This document shows positions 1 through 6,949 of a stretch of 12,998 nt of DNA, in pieces. Both the position numbers and the translations under genes were made by a program. Position 1 is the stretch's first letter. Each line of letters starts with the position of its first letter. The notes beneath the pieces are model-generated. The model made no database searches, was not told the origin of the DNA, and worked only from the letters and a program-made list of their open reading frames with translations. This stretch comes from an uncultured Prevotellaceae bacterium (GTDB taxonomy: Bacteria; Bacteroidota; Bacteroidia; Bacteroidales; Bacteroidaceae), in assembly GCA_937891085.1 (NCBI GenBank), contig CALAEY010000113.1, positions 1-12,998 on the forward strand, in the 5' to 3' direction.

Positions 1-1
1 C

Positions 2-517
2 GTAGGCCGTTATAAAGCAGTAATTAGAACTATTTCAGGCGTGTATTCATCAGAAAGTAAGAACGACAGCGACTTCGATAAGGCTTGCCGCCTCACTCAG
101 GAGTTCGCTAAGAAGGAAGGCCGTCAGCCACGTATCATGGTGGCCAAGATGGGTCAGGACGGACACGACCGTGGTGCTAAGGTCGTAGCAACTGGTTATG
201 CCGACTGTGGTTTCGACGTGGATATGGGACCATTGTTCCAGACTCCTGCCGAGGCTGCTCGTGAGGCTGTAGAGAACGACGTTCACGTAGTGGGTGCCTC
301 TTCTCTGGCTGCTGGTCATAAGACGCTGATTCCTCAGCTTATCGAGGAACTGAAGAAACTTGGTCGTGAGGATATCATCGTGATTGCTGGTGGTGTGATT
401 CCTGCACAGGATTACGACTTCCTCTATAAGGCTGGCGTAAGCGCTATCTTCGGTCCTGGTACTTCAGTGGCTAAGGCTGCTTGTACCATCATGGAGATTC
501 TGCTGGGCGACGAATAA
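2..517 (+). CDS. mutB: Methylmalonyl-CoA mutase large (catalytic) subunit, C-terminal part
   Basis: The 5' end lies outside the window; the frame is open from base 2 and ends at TAA 515-517. The GTG at 41 is an internal valine, not a start. The visible ~171 residues are the C-terminal cobalamin-binding Rossmann domain. The DGHDRG motif (158-175) carries the lower-axial histidine that replaces dimethylbenzimidazole on B12 (codon 164-166). Further family marks are GPLFQTP, the GASSLAAGH loop and IAGGVIP. The enzyme interconverts succinyl-CoA and (R)-methylmalonyl-CoA in the cytoplasm, on the succinate-propionate route of Bacteroidales. Because the B12 motif is intact this is the catalytic subunit; the small subunit usually has a degenerate site and is expected just upstream, outside the window. 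Codon choice is strongly skewed (GGT, GCT, AAG, CTG), which suggests high expression. Confidence 0.96.
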   Translation, partial: VGRYKAVIRTISGVYSSESKNDSDFDKACRLTQEFAKKEGRQPRIMVAKMGQDGHDRGAKVVATGYADCGFDVDMGPLFQTPAEAAREAVENDVHVVGASSLAAGHKTLIPQLIEELKKLGREDIIVIAGGVIPAQDYDFLYKAGVSAIFGPGTSVAKAACTIMEILLGDE

Positions 518-538
518 GGAGTATACCTTATCATATAT

Positions 539-576
539 GAGAACGGGCAGAGCAATGGTTTCTGCCCGCTCTTTTT
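539..576 (+). terminator. Rho-independent terminator of the mutase gene
   Basis: A perfect 8-bp stem (CGGGCAGA 544-551 with TCTGCCCG 561-568) encloses a 9-nt loop. GAG 539-541 can add pairs with CTC 569-571 across a 2-nt bulge. Five T follow at 572-576. It starts 21 nt after the mutase stop codon. Confidence 0.8.
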
Positions 577-604
577 GTAGGGTTAATGAAGACCCTTAAC
601 TTTG
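574..604 (+). promoter_or_regulatory. Bacteroidetes-type promoter of nagA
   Basis: A -33 element TTTG (574-577), a 19-bp spacer and the -7 element TAACTTTG (597-604, consensus TAnnTTTG) lie 28 nt before the nagA ATG, predicting a short leader of about 20 nt. The -33 element shares bases with the T-run of the upstream terminator. The spacer holds an inverted repeat, AGGGT 579-583 and ACCCT 592-596, which could be a repressor site; that role is inferred. No Shine-Dalgarno site is seen, as is usual in this phylum. Confidence 0.72.
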
Positions 605-632
605 CGACAAGTTAATAACGAATAGAATACAT

Positions 633-1781
633 ATGGTCAAACGTAGGACAGCACTGGTCAATGCCAGGTTTTATGGCTCAGGCACCGTTTCTTCTGATGC
701 GTGTGGATGGGCCTTGATGATAGAAGACAATCACTTCGTGGGATTCGAGTGCGTGTCGCAGATTCCTCAGGATATGCCACGCATGGATATGCAGGGATGC
801 TGCGTAGCCCCAGGACTCATAGACCTGCTGGTGAATGGGGCTGGTGGAGGAGCCTTCGGAGTGACGGTTCGTTTTGCAGACCTGCTGCAGATGGGAGCGA
901 CCTTGATGCATGAGGGAACCACAGGATTCCTGGCTGCAGCACCAAGCAATACGTTGCCTATGTACATGACTATGCAGAGCGAACTGCAGACGCATGAGAC
1001 ACAACTTCCTGAGAATTTCATGGGCATGCACTTAGAAGGCCCTTATTTCAGTATGGAGTATCGTGGGGCGCATAGGGCCGACTGCGTGCGCGATTGTACA
1101 GATGCAGAATTGAAGGCTCTGTTTGAAAAAGACAGGCATTTCGTGCGTATGATGTCCGTCTCTCCCGAACGCATCACAGAAGGGCAAGTCGAATATCTGG
1201 AGCAATGCGGAGTCAGGGCATCATTTGCCCATAGTGCAGCCAGTTATGATGAGGCTTTGCACTTCTTGTCAAAGCCCCGCCATTCTGTGACGCACCTCTA
1301 TAACGGCATGCCCCCCATGCATCATCGCAAGCCAGGGCACATCCCAGCCATCTTCCGTCTGAAACCACCTACTGGGCTCATTGTAGATGGGGTACACGTG
1401 GCTTATCCTATGGTGCGCATGGCCTATGACATCATGCCTCAGTCGGTTTACTTGTTTACCGATGCTTTCACCCAATGCCCAGAGATGGGGGTGGACTATG
1501 ATGACACGCATAGCTGCTTTGTCCGCACCACTGCCACTGGCGACAAGGTGCTTTGTGGCTCTGCATTGAGCATGTGGCAGGCTGTACGTAATTGTGTGAA
1601 GCATGTAGGAATCCCTCTGTCCGAGGCACTTGAGATGGCTTCACTGCGTCCAGCACTGTTGTTGGGTTTGGATCATCTCTATGGCAGTCTGGACGCAGGT
1701 CACATGGCCGACCTTCTGGTCTTCGATGATGACTTGACACTGAAGCGCGTGATGAAGCATGGAAAATGGCAAGATGCTTGA
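633..1781 (+). CDS. nagA: N-acetylglucosamine-6-phosphate deacetylase (NagA family, divergent)
   Basis: The 382-residue protein matches the usual NagA length and belongs to the amidohydrolase superfamily. NagA removes acetate from GlcNAc-6-phosphate to give glucosamine-6-phosphate, for amino-sugar catabolism or cell-wall recycling, in the cytoplasm. Visible motifs in order: GLIDLLVNGAGG (61-72), HLEGPYF with metal ligand Glu135, AHS with His200, THLYNGMP with His221, RKPG (232-235), VDGVHV with substrate-binding His255, and FTDAF with catalytic Asp277. The LDAGHMADLLVF stretch near the C terminus is the typical closing beta-sandwich. Two departures stand out: Leu66 sits where Escherichia coli has Gln59 and binuclear enzymes have His, and AHS replaces the usual GHS. 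The gene stands alone with its own promoter; no nagB neighbour is present. A related sugar-phosphate deacetylase is possible. Confidence 0.88.
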   Translation: MVKRRTALVNARFYGSGTVSSDACGWALMIEDNHFVGFECVSQIPQDMPRMDMQGCCVAPGLIDLLVNGAGGGAFGVTVRFADLLQMGATLMHEGTTGFLAAAPSNTLPMYMTMQSELQTHETQLPENFMGMHLEGPYFSMEYRGAHRADCVRDCTDAELKALFEKDRHFVRMMSVSPERITEGQVEYLEQCGVRASFAHSAASYDEALHFLSKPRHSVTHLYNGMPPMHHRKPGHIPAIFRLKPPTGLIVDGVHVAYPMVRMAYDIMPQSVYLFTDAFTQCPEMGVDYDDTHSCFVRTTATGDKVLCGSALSMWQAVRNCVKHVGIPLSEALEMASLRPALLLGLDHLYGSLDAGHMADLLVFDDDLTLKRVMKHGKWQDA

Positions 1782-1988
1782 GGAAAAACCTGCGGAATAG
1801 TGAGACAAAAGTTCTGGACAAGCGATGTGAAGTTTGTTACCCTACGCATGGTTTTTTTCCTGCCATATCGCTCTCTTTTTGTTGGCCTATCCCAGACCTT
1901 ATACATTCTGGAAAGCAAATCATTCTCAGTTATTGCAAAGAAAGAAAAAAGCTGTATCTTTGTACTTTATAAGTTTCTGCGATAAGAT
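1782..1988 (+). other. Intergenic region between nagA and topB
   Basis: This gap of 207 bp is AT-rich and holds the topB promoter near its right end. No clear terminator for nagA is visible: the best hairpin, CCAGA with TCTGG around 1891-1913, has only 5 bp and no T-run. Short open frames cross it but run into the promoter and resemble nothing recognisable. Confidence 0.5.
1932..1962 (+). promoter_or_regulatory. Bacteroidetes-type promoter of topB
   Basis: A -33 TTG (1933-1935), a 19-bp A-rich spacer and a -7 element TATCTTTG (1955-1962, consensus TAnnTTTG) end 26 nt before the topB ATG. It should transcribe topB and, through the 12-nt gap, the phosphatase gene. Confidence 0.75.
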
Positions 1989-4169
1989 ATGATAGTTTGC
2001 ATTGCCGAAAAGCCATCAGTGGCACGAGATATAGCCGAAGTGCTGGGTGCTCGTGAGCGTAAAGACGGATACATTGAGGGGAACGGCTACCAAGTGACGT
2101 GGACCTTCGGACATCTGTGCATGCTCAAGGAGCCGCATGAGTATGCCCCGCAGTGGAAGGCATGGAGCCTCGCCTCCCTGCCAATGATTCCGCCTCGTTT
2201 CGGTATCAAGCTCATCGAGCATAATGCCACTTACGAGAAGCAATTCCACACCATAGAGGGCCTGATGCAGAAGGCAGACATGATCATCAATTGCGGTGAT
2301 GCCGGACAGGAGGGAGAAATAATACAGCGATGGGTGATGCTGAAAGCGGGCGCTACCTGTCCCGTAAAGCGCTTGTGGATCTCCTCTCTGACAGAAGAGT
2401 CTATCCGTGACGGCTTCCAGCACTTGCATGAGGCCAGTGACTACCAGTCGCTCTATGAGGCAGGACTCTCGCGTGCCATTGGAGATTGGCTCTTGGGCAT
2501 GAACGCCACACGTCTCTATACGATGAAATACGGCCAGAACCGACAGGTGCTCAGCATCGGACGTGTACAGACGCCTACCTTGGCATTGATAGTGAACCGT
2601 CAGCAGGAGATAGAGCACTTTGTGCCCCGTCAGTATTGGGAACTCAAGACCACCTATCGAGACACGCTCTTCAGTGCTGTGGTCAAGAAAACAGATGAGG
2701 AGCTCATTGCCGAGGCGGAGAAAAGCAAAAAGGGGGACGAACCTATAGACATTTCTCAGATAGAGAATCCAGGCATGGAACCCATTGCCAATGAAGAAGA
2801 TGGACAAAAACTGGTGGAGCGCCTGAAAGATCTGCCTTTTGAGGTCACCAGTGTGACGAAGAAGCCAGGAAAGGAGTTCCCCCCTCGTCTCTATGACCTG
2901 ACCTCCCTGCAAGTGGATTGCAACCGCAAGTTTGGCTATTCTGCCGATGAAACGCTGAAGCTTATCCAGAGCCTCTATGAGAAAAAGGTGACCACCTATC
3001 CGCGTGTAGATACTACCTTCTTAAGTGATGATATCTATCCTAAGTGTGCAGCCACCCTTCGAGGGCTGAAAGGCTATGAAACGCTCACAGCAGCATTGGC
3101 AGGGAAACCATTGCCAAAGTCTAAGAAAGTGTTTGACAATTCTAAGGTGACCGATCATCATGCCATCATTCCAACAGGGCAACCTCCTGTGAACCTCACG
3201 GATGCAGAGCGGAAAGTCTTCGATCTGGTGGCGCGTCATTTCATAGCCGTCTTCTATCCTGAGTGTAAGATATCCACTACAACCATAGAGGGTAGGGTGG
3301 AGGACATTCCTTTTAAGACCAGTGGCCGTCAGGTATTAGATCCAGGATGGCGTGTGGTGTTTCAAGAATCAGATAACGATAAGACCACAGCCGATGCCGA
3401 ACCAGCAGAGGGAGACAAAGGGCAGAATAATGGTCAATGGTCAATGGTCAATGGTCAATTCACCAAAGGGGAGACAGGGCCGCATATTCCTGAACTTCTG
3501 GAGAAATGGACTCAGCCACCAAAACCTTATACGGAGGCTACATTGCTTAGAGCCATGGAAACTGCGGGTAAGTTGGTGGAGAATGACGAACTCCGAGATG
3601 CCCTGAAAGAGAATGGTATAGGTAGGCCTTCTACACGAGCAGCCATAATAGAAACCTTGTTTAAGCGCAACTATATCCGTAAGGAGCGCAAGAGTTTGAT
3701 AGCCACGCCTACTGGTGTGGAACTCATCGGACTTATTCGTGAAGAGTTGCTGAAATCTGCAGAGCTGACAGGCTTGTGGGAGAAGAAACTGCGTGAGATA
3801 GAGCGAAAAACTTTCAGCGCTTCTCAGTTTCTGGACGAACTGAAGCAGATGGTAACGGAAATTGTCCATGCTGTCATGGCCGATAATAGTAATCGGCGTA
3901 TCACCATTCTTACTCCAGAGGAGGCAAAGAAGATGGCTCCGAAGAAACCTATGGTTCCAAAGCTAAAGGCAACTGTCGTGAAGAAAAGTGCAGTTCCTTC
4001 TAATAAGAACGGAGAAGTACCTGCGAAATTGCCTGCAAATGACAGCATTATAGGAAAACCATGTCCGCTTTGTGGGAAGGGTCATATAATAAAAGGAAAG
4101 ACAGCTTATGGATGCTCGGATTGGAAAACAGGCTGCACTTTCCGCTTGATGTTTGAAAATATCAATTAA
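1989..4169 (+). CDS. topB: DNA topoisomerase III (type IA)
   Basis: The 726-residue type IA topoisomerase cuts one DNA strand, passes another through and reseals it, decatenating replication and recombination intermediates. The N-terminal TOPRIM domain starts at once with VCIAEKPSVA (Glu7) and continues to CGDAGQEGE (102-110), with Asp104 and Glu108. The SIGRVQTPT motif (189-197) and the catalytic Tyr337 in TTYPRVD follow. PKPYTEATLLRAME and ENGIGRPSTRAAII are conserved body motifs. A Lys-rich linker leads to a C-terminal four-cysteine zinc module (Cys692, 695, 709, 716). The TOPRIM acidic pair reads D-A-G instead of D-x-D, as in several bacterial TopB proteins, so this alone does not suggest loss of activity. 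A 7-bp tandem repeat encodes residues 481-491 in a linker. Such proteins occur both in chromosomes and on conjugative elements; nothing mobile is seen here. Confidence 0.95.
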   Translation: MIVCIAEKPSVARDIAEVLGARERKDGYIEGNGYQVTWTFGHLCMLKEPHEYAPQWKAWSLASLPMIPPRFGIKLIEHNATYEKQFHTIEGLMQKADMIINCGDAGQEGEIIQRWVMLKAGATCPVKRLWISSLTEESIRDGFQHLHEASDYQSLYEAGLSRAIGDWLLGMNATRLYTMKYGQNRQVLSIGRVQTPTLALIVNRQQEIEHFVPRQYWELKTTYRDTLFSAVVKKTDEELIAEAEKSKKGDEPIDISQIENPGMEPIANEEDGQKLVERLKDLPFEVTSVTKKPGKEFPPRLYDLTSLQVDCNRKFGYSADETLKLIQSLYEKKVTTYPRVDTTFLSDDIYPKCAATLRGLKGYETLTAALAGKPLPKSKKVFDNSKVTDHHAIIPTGQPPVNLTDAERKVFDLVARHFIAVFYPECKISTTTIEGRVEDIPFKTSGRQVLDPGWRVVFQESDNDKTTADAEPAEGDKGQNNGQWSMVNGQFTKGETGPHIPELLEKWTQPPKPYTEATLLRAMETAGKLVENDELRDALKENGIGRPSTRAAIIETLFKRNYIRKERKSLIATPTGVELIGLIREELLKSAELTGLWEKKLREIERKTFSASQFLDELKQMVTEIVHAVMADNSNRRITILTPEEAKKMAPKKPMVPKLKATVVKKSAVPSNKNGEVPAKLPANDSIIGKPCPLCGKGHIIKGKTAYGCSDWKTGCTFRLMFENIN
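3429..3459 (+). repeat. Heptanucleotide tandem repeat inside topB
   Basis: The unit AATGGTC is repeated four times without error, plus three further bases. It lies in frame in topB and encodes residues 481-491, in the acidic linker before the PKPYTEATLL motif. Seven is not a multiple of three, so gain or loss of one unit would shift the frame. Confidence 0.95.
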
Positions 4170-4181
4170 ATCAGATATGCT

Positions 4182-5501
4182 ATGAAAACAAGATTTGCTT
4201 TACTTATCGCACTCTGTGCCATCGCACTTGGTCTTAGTGCGCAGAACACGTTGGAGGAAATCCGACAGAACAAAGAACTGGCTGGTGGAAACATGGTGGT
4301 GTATCCCGTGCCTACTGAGGCACTCACACCTGCTCCTAAGGGGTATCAACCTTTCTATTTGAGTCATTATGCGCGTCATGGCTCTCGCTATCGTATCAGT
4401 GAGAATGACTATACGCAACCTATCGAGACCTTAAAGAAAGCTAAGGAGTTTGGCGTTCTTAGTGCAGAAGGAGAAAAAATTCTTGGTCTATTGGAAAAAA
4501 CCTATGAGGCAGCCAAAAACCGCTATGGGGACCTTACAAAGGTGGGGGCGCTGCAGCATCGTGGCATAGGGCATCGTATGTATGAGCATTTCCCAGAAAT
4601 ATTCGGAAAGGAAATCGATGTGGACGCACGCTCTACAACGGTGATACGCAGTATCCTCTCTAAAGTCAATGAATGTATGGAGTTGCAGTCACTGAATGGA
4701 AAGCTGCACTTCTCTAACGATGCCAGTCCGCACGATATGTATTACATGAACCATAGTGACCCTGTGCTGAATCAGCTGTTGCGAACTCCCGAGTATAGTT
4801 CTGCGATGCGTGGGAGCTTAAAGACTACCACCACTTCTGATCGTCTGATGAAGGTGCTGTTTACAGATCAAGACTATGTGAACTGGGTGGTGGACGGTAG
4901 TGCGTTGATGCGCCAGTTGATAGACATTGCAACGAGTATGCAGGATATTGACTATACGCCAGACTTCAACTTGCTGGATTATTTTACTGCAGAAGAATGT
5001 TATGATTTCTTCCAAAGTGGCAATCTGTATTGGTACTTGGCTTACGGTCCTGCAAAAGAGACGCGTGGATTGATGCCCTATCGCATGGCTCCGCTGTTGC
5101 AGAATATTCTCGACACTGCTGTTGATGCTCTGGCATCAGGTAAGGAGAGTGCCACTCTGCGTTTCGGACACGATACTATCATCATGCCTCTAGCAGCCTT
5201 GTTGGAACTGGATAAGTGGGGCACCCCAGTAAGTGACCTTTCACAGTTGGCAGAGGTTTATCCTGATTATAAGCTTATCCCTATGGCCAGCAATATTCAG
5301 ATAGTGTTCTATAAGCATCGTAAGACAGGTGACGTGTTGGTGAAGTTCCTACTCAATGAGCGTGAATGCACCATCCCTGTGCAAACAGATATGGCTCCAT
5401 ATTACCATTGGACTGATGTGGAAAAGTTCTATCGTGCTAAGTTGGCCAACTTTGAGCAGGTTCGTGCTGAGTTAGTGAAAGAGTTCCCTGATGCAAGATG
5501 A
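4182..5501 (+). CDS. Secreted histidine-acid phosphatase (branch 2 histidine phosphatase family)
   Basis: The 439-residue protein starts with a Sec signal peptide (MKTRF, a hydrophobic core, cleavage probably after Ala20). The mature protein would begin with Gln21, as in many signal-peptidase-I substrates of Bacteroidetes. The catalytic motif ARHGSRY (64-70) supplies the phospho-accepting His66 with Arg65 and Arg69. GHDT (329-332) supplies the second His330 and proton donor Asp331. The family hydrolyses phosphomonoesters such as phytate, inositol polyphosphates or sugar phosphates, here in the periplasm. The HD pair differs from the HAE version of MINPP-type phytases; the substrate cannot be deduced. 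There is no cysteine at the cleavage site, so it is not a lipoprotein. The gene starts 12 nt after the topB stop with no promoter between, so cotranscription is likely although the functions seem unrelated. Confidence 0.87.
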   Translation: MKTRFALLIALCAIALGLSAQNTLEEIRQNKELAGGNMVVYPVPTEALTPAPKGYQPFYLSHYARHGSRYRISENDYTQPIETLKKAKEFGVLSAEGEKILGLLEKTYEAAKNRYGDLTKVGALQHRGIGHRMYEHFPEIFGKEIDVDARSTTVIRSILSKVNECMELQSLNGKLHFSNDASPHDMYYMNHSDPVLNQLLRTPEYSSAMRGSLKTTTTSDRLMKVLFTDQDYVNWVVDGSALMRQLIDIATSMQDIDYTPDFNLLDYFTAEECYDFFQSGNLYWYLAYGPAKETRGLMPYRMAPLLQNILDTAVDALASGKESATLRFGHDTIIMPLAALLELDKWGTPVSDLSQLAEVYPDYKLIPMASNIQIVFYKHRKTGDVLVKFLLNERECTIPVQTDMAPYYHWTDVEKFYRAKLANFEQVRAELVKEFPDAR

Positions 5502-5542
5502 GGAATGAAACCTGAATAACTGAAAGACTGAAATAAATAATG

Positions 5543-5574
5543 AGGGCTGTGCTTCCATAGAATAGCGCAGCCCT
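5543..5574. terminator. Bidirectional terminator between convergent genes
   Basis: A 10-bp stem with one G-T wobble pairs AGGGCTGTGC (5543-5552) with GCGCAGCCCT (5565-5574) around a 12-nt loop. T-rich sequence follows on both strands. It lies between the plus-strand phosphatase (stop 5501) and the minus-strand peptidase (stop 5588) and can end transcription from both sides. Confidence 0.75.
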
Positions 5575-5575
5575 T

Positions 5576-5601
5576 ATTCTTCATTCTTCATTCTTCATTC
5601 T
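5576..5601. repeat. Heptanucleotide tandem repeat at the peptidase stop codon
   Basis: Three perfect copies of ATTCTTC (5576-5596) are followed by a 5-base partial copy. The repeat contains the peptidase stop codon (5590-5588 on the minus strand). The last residues (Asn-Glu-Glu) are read from it. It is a second period-7 microsatellite with a different unit from the one in topB. Confidence 0.92.
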
Positions 5602-6949
5602 CAAAGTGTAAGTGGAACCCCACTACTGCTTGAATGCCTTTGCGTATCATATCCAGAGGAATGTTCTCGTTTGGAGAGTGGATGGCATTGCTTTCCAAAC
5701 CAAAGCCCATGAGGACGGTCTTGATGCCCAAGGCTTTCTCAAAGGTAGCAATGATAGGGATGCTTCCTCCACGACGTACTGCCAAAGGACGTTTCCCAAA
5801 GGCCTCTTCAAATCCCTTTTCAGCTGCTTTATAAGCAGGCAAAGAAATAGGACAAACATAGCTTTCGCCTCCATGAAGGTACTCCACTTTCACTTTCACA
5901 CTCTTAGGGGCAATCTCTTGTAGGTAGTCTGCCATGAGCTTCCCGATCTTTTCATTGTCCTGATGTGGCACTAAGCGCGTAGAAATCTTGGCATAGGCTT
6001 TGCTTGGGATGACCGTCTTGGCGCCTTCTCCCGTGTATCCTCCCCAGATGCCACATACATCAAAGGACGGGCGGCAACTATTGCGCTCCAATGTGCTGTA
6101 GCCTTTTTCACCGCATACTTCTTCCACATCAATAGCGCGTTTGTACTTCTCCAGGTCAAAAGGAATGTGGGCAATCATGTCACGTTCTTCTTGTGGCACC
6201 TCCTCTACGTCATCATAGAAATGTGGCACCGTGATGCGTCCGTCTTCGTCTGTCATCTGTGCAATGAGCTTGCAAAGCACATTGATAGGATTGGCCACTG
6301 CCCCTCCGAAATGTCCGCTATGCAGGTCTCTGTTGGGGCCTGTAACTTCTACTTGCCAATAGGAGAGTCCGCGCAGTCCTGTGGTCAGCGAAGGCAGCTC
6401 TGCGCTAAGCATAGAAGTGTCGGATACTAAGATGATATCCGCTTTAAGTAGCTCCTTGTGCTTCTCGCAGAATGCTTCGAGACTTGGAGACCCGATCTCC
6501 TCCTCGCCTTCGAGGATGAACTTGACATTGTGTTTCAAAAGCCCGTTCTTAACCAGATATTCGAAGGCTTTGGCTTGAATAAAACTCTGTCCTTTGTCAT
6601 CATCTGCTCCACGTGCCCAGATATGCCCGTCTTTGATGACTGGCTCGAAAGGAGATGTCTTCCAAAGATCGAGCGGCTCCACGGGCATCACATCATAATG
6701 GCCGTATATCAGAACAGTTTTAGCAGTTGGATCTACAACCTTCTCTGCAAAGACCATCGGATTGCCTTCTGATGGCATCACCTCAACATGGTCAGCCCCA
6801 GCTTCAAGTAGCAAGGTCCTCCATCGATTAGCACAGCGCAACATGTCTTCTTTATGCGCACTTTCTGAGCTTATGCTTGGGATATGTATTAAACTAAACA
6901 GTTCATCGAGCATGCGAGACTCGTTTTCTTCAATGTATTGTTCTATCAT
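5588..6949 (-). CDS. M20 family metallo-dipeptidase
   Basis: The 453-residue protein is a dinuclear zinc peptidase of the M20/ArgE-DapE-CNDP type, probably a cytoplasmic dipeptidase or broad peptidase. Metal-site motifs appear in order: YGHYDVMPV (His84, Asp86), GADDDKG with bridging Asp117, EGEEEIGS with general base Glu150 and ligand Glu151, SDTS (Asp177), and IHSPNE with His424. The RDLHSGHFGG stretch is typical of the lid/dimerisation domain of the carnosinase-like branch. There is no signal peptide. Its ATG overlaps the aroC TGA (ATGA), so it is cotranscribed and probably translationally coupled. Exact substrate is unknown; ArgE or DapE is less likely because the DDKG and HSG contexts fit the CNDP-like branch better. 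Confidence 0.9.
   Translation of the reverse strand: MIEQYIEENESRMLDELFSLIHIPSISSESAHKEDMLRCANRWRTLLLEAGADHVEVMPSEGNPMVFAEKVVDPTAKTVLIYGHYDVMPVEPLDLWKTSPFEPVIKDGHIWARGADDDKGQSFIQAKAFEYLVKNGLLKHNVKFILEGEEEIGSPSLEAFCEKHKELLKADIILVSDTSMLSAELPSLTTGLRGLSYWQVEVTGPNRDLHSGHFGGAVANPINVLCKLIAQMTDEDGRITVPHFYDDVEEVPQEERDMIAHIPFDLEKYKRAIDVEEVCGEKGYSTLERNSCRPSFDVCGIWGGYTGEGAKTVIPSKAYAKISTRLVPHQDNEKIGKLMADYLQEIAPKSVKVKVEYLHGGESYVCPISLPAYKAAEKGFEEAFGKRPLAVRRGGSIPIIATFEKALGIKTVLMGFGLESNAIHSPNENIPLDMIRKGIQAVVGFHLHFENEE

Noticed and set aside
1700..1918. Minus-strand open frame of 72 codons over the nagA end
   Set aside because: It overlaps nagA codons, is very basic and low in structure, and no promoter on the minus strand was seen.
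1800..1985. Short open frame of 61 codons between nagA and topB
   Set aside because: It starts at GTG, runs through the topB promoter, has no recognisable motif and no promoter or ribosome site of its own.
2289..2318. TOPRIM motif D-A-G-Q-E-G taken as a sign of an inactive topoisomerase
   Set aside because: From general knowledge, D-A-G-x-E-G forms occur in many bacterial TopB proteins, and the catalytic Tyr and other motifs are intact.
2016..2912. A 298-codon open frame on the minus strand inside topB
   Set aside because: It is fully antisense to a well-supported topoisomerase domain, shows no recognisable motif, and is explained by codon bias of topB.
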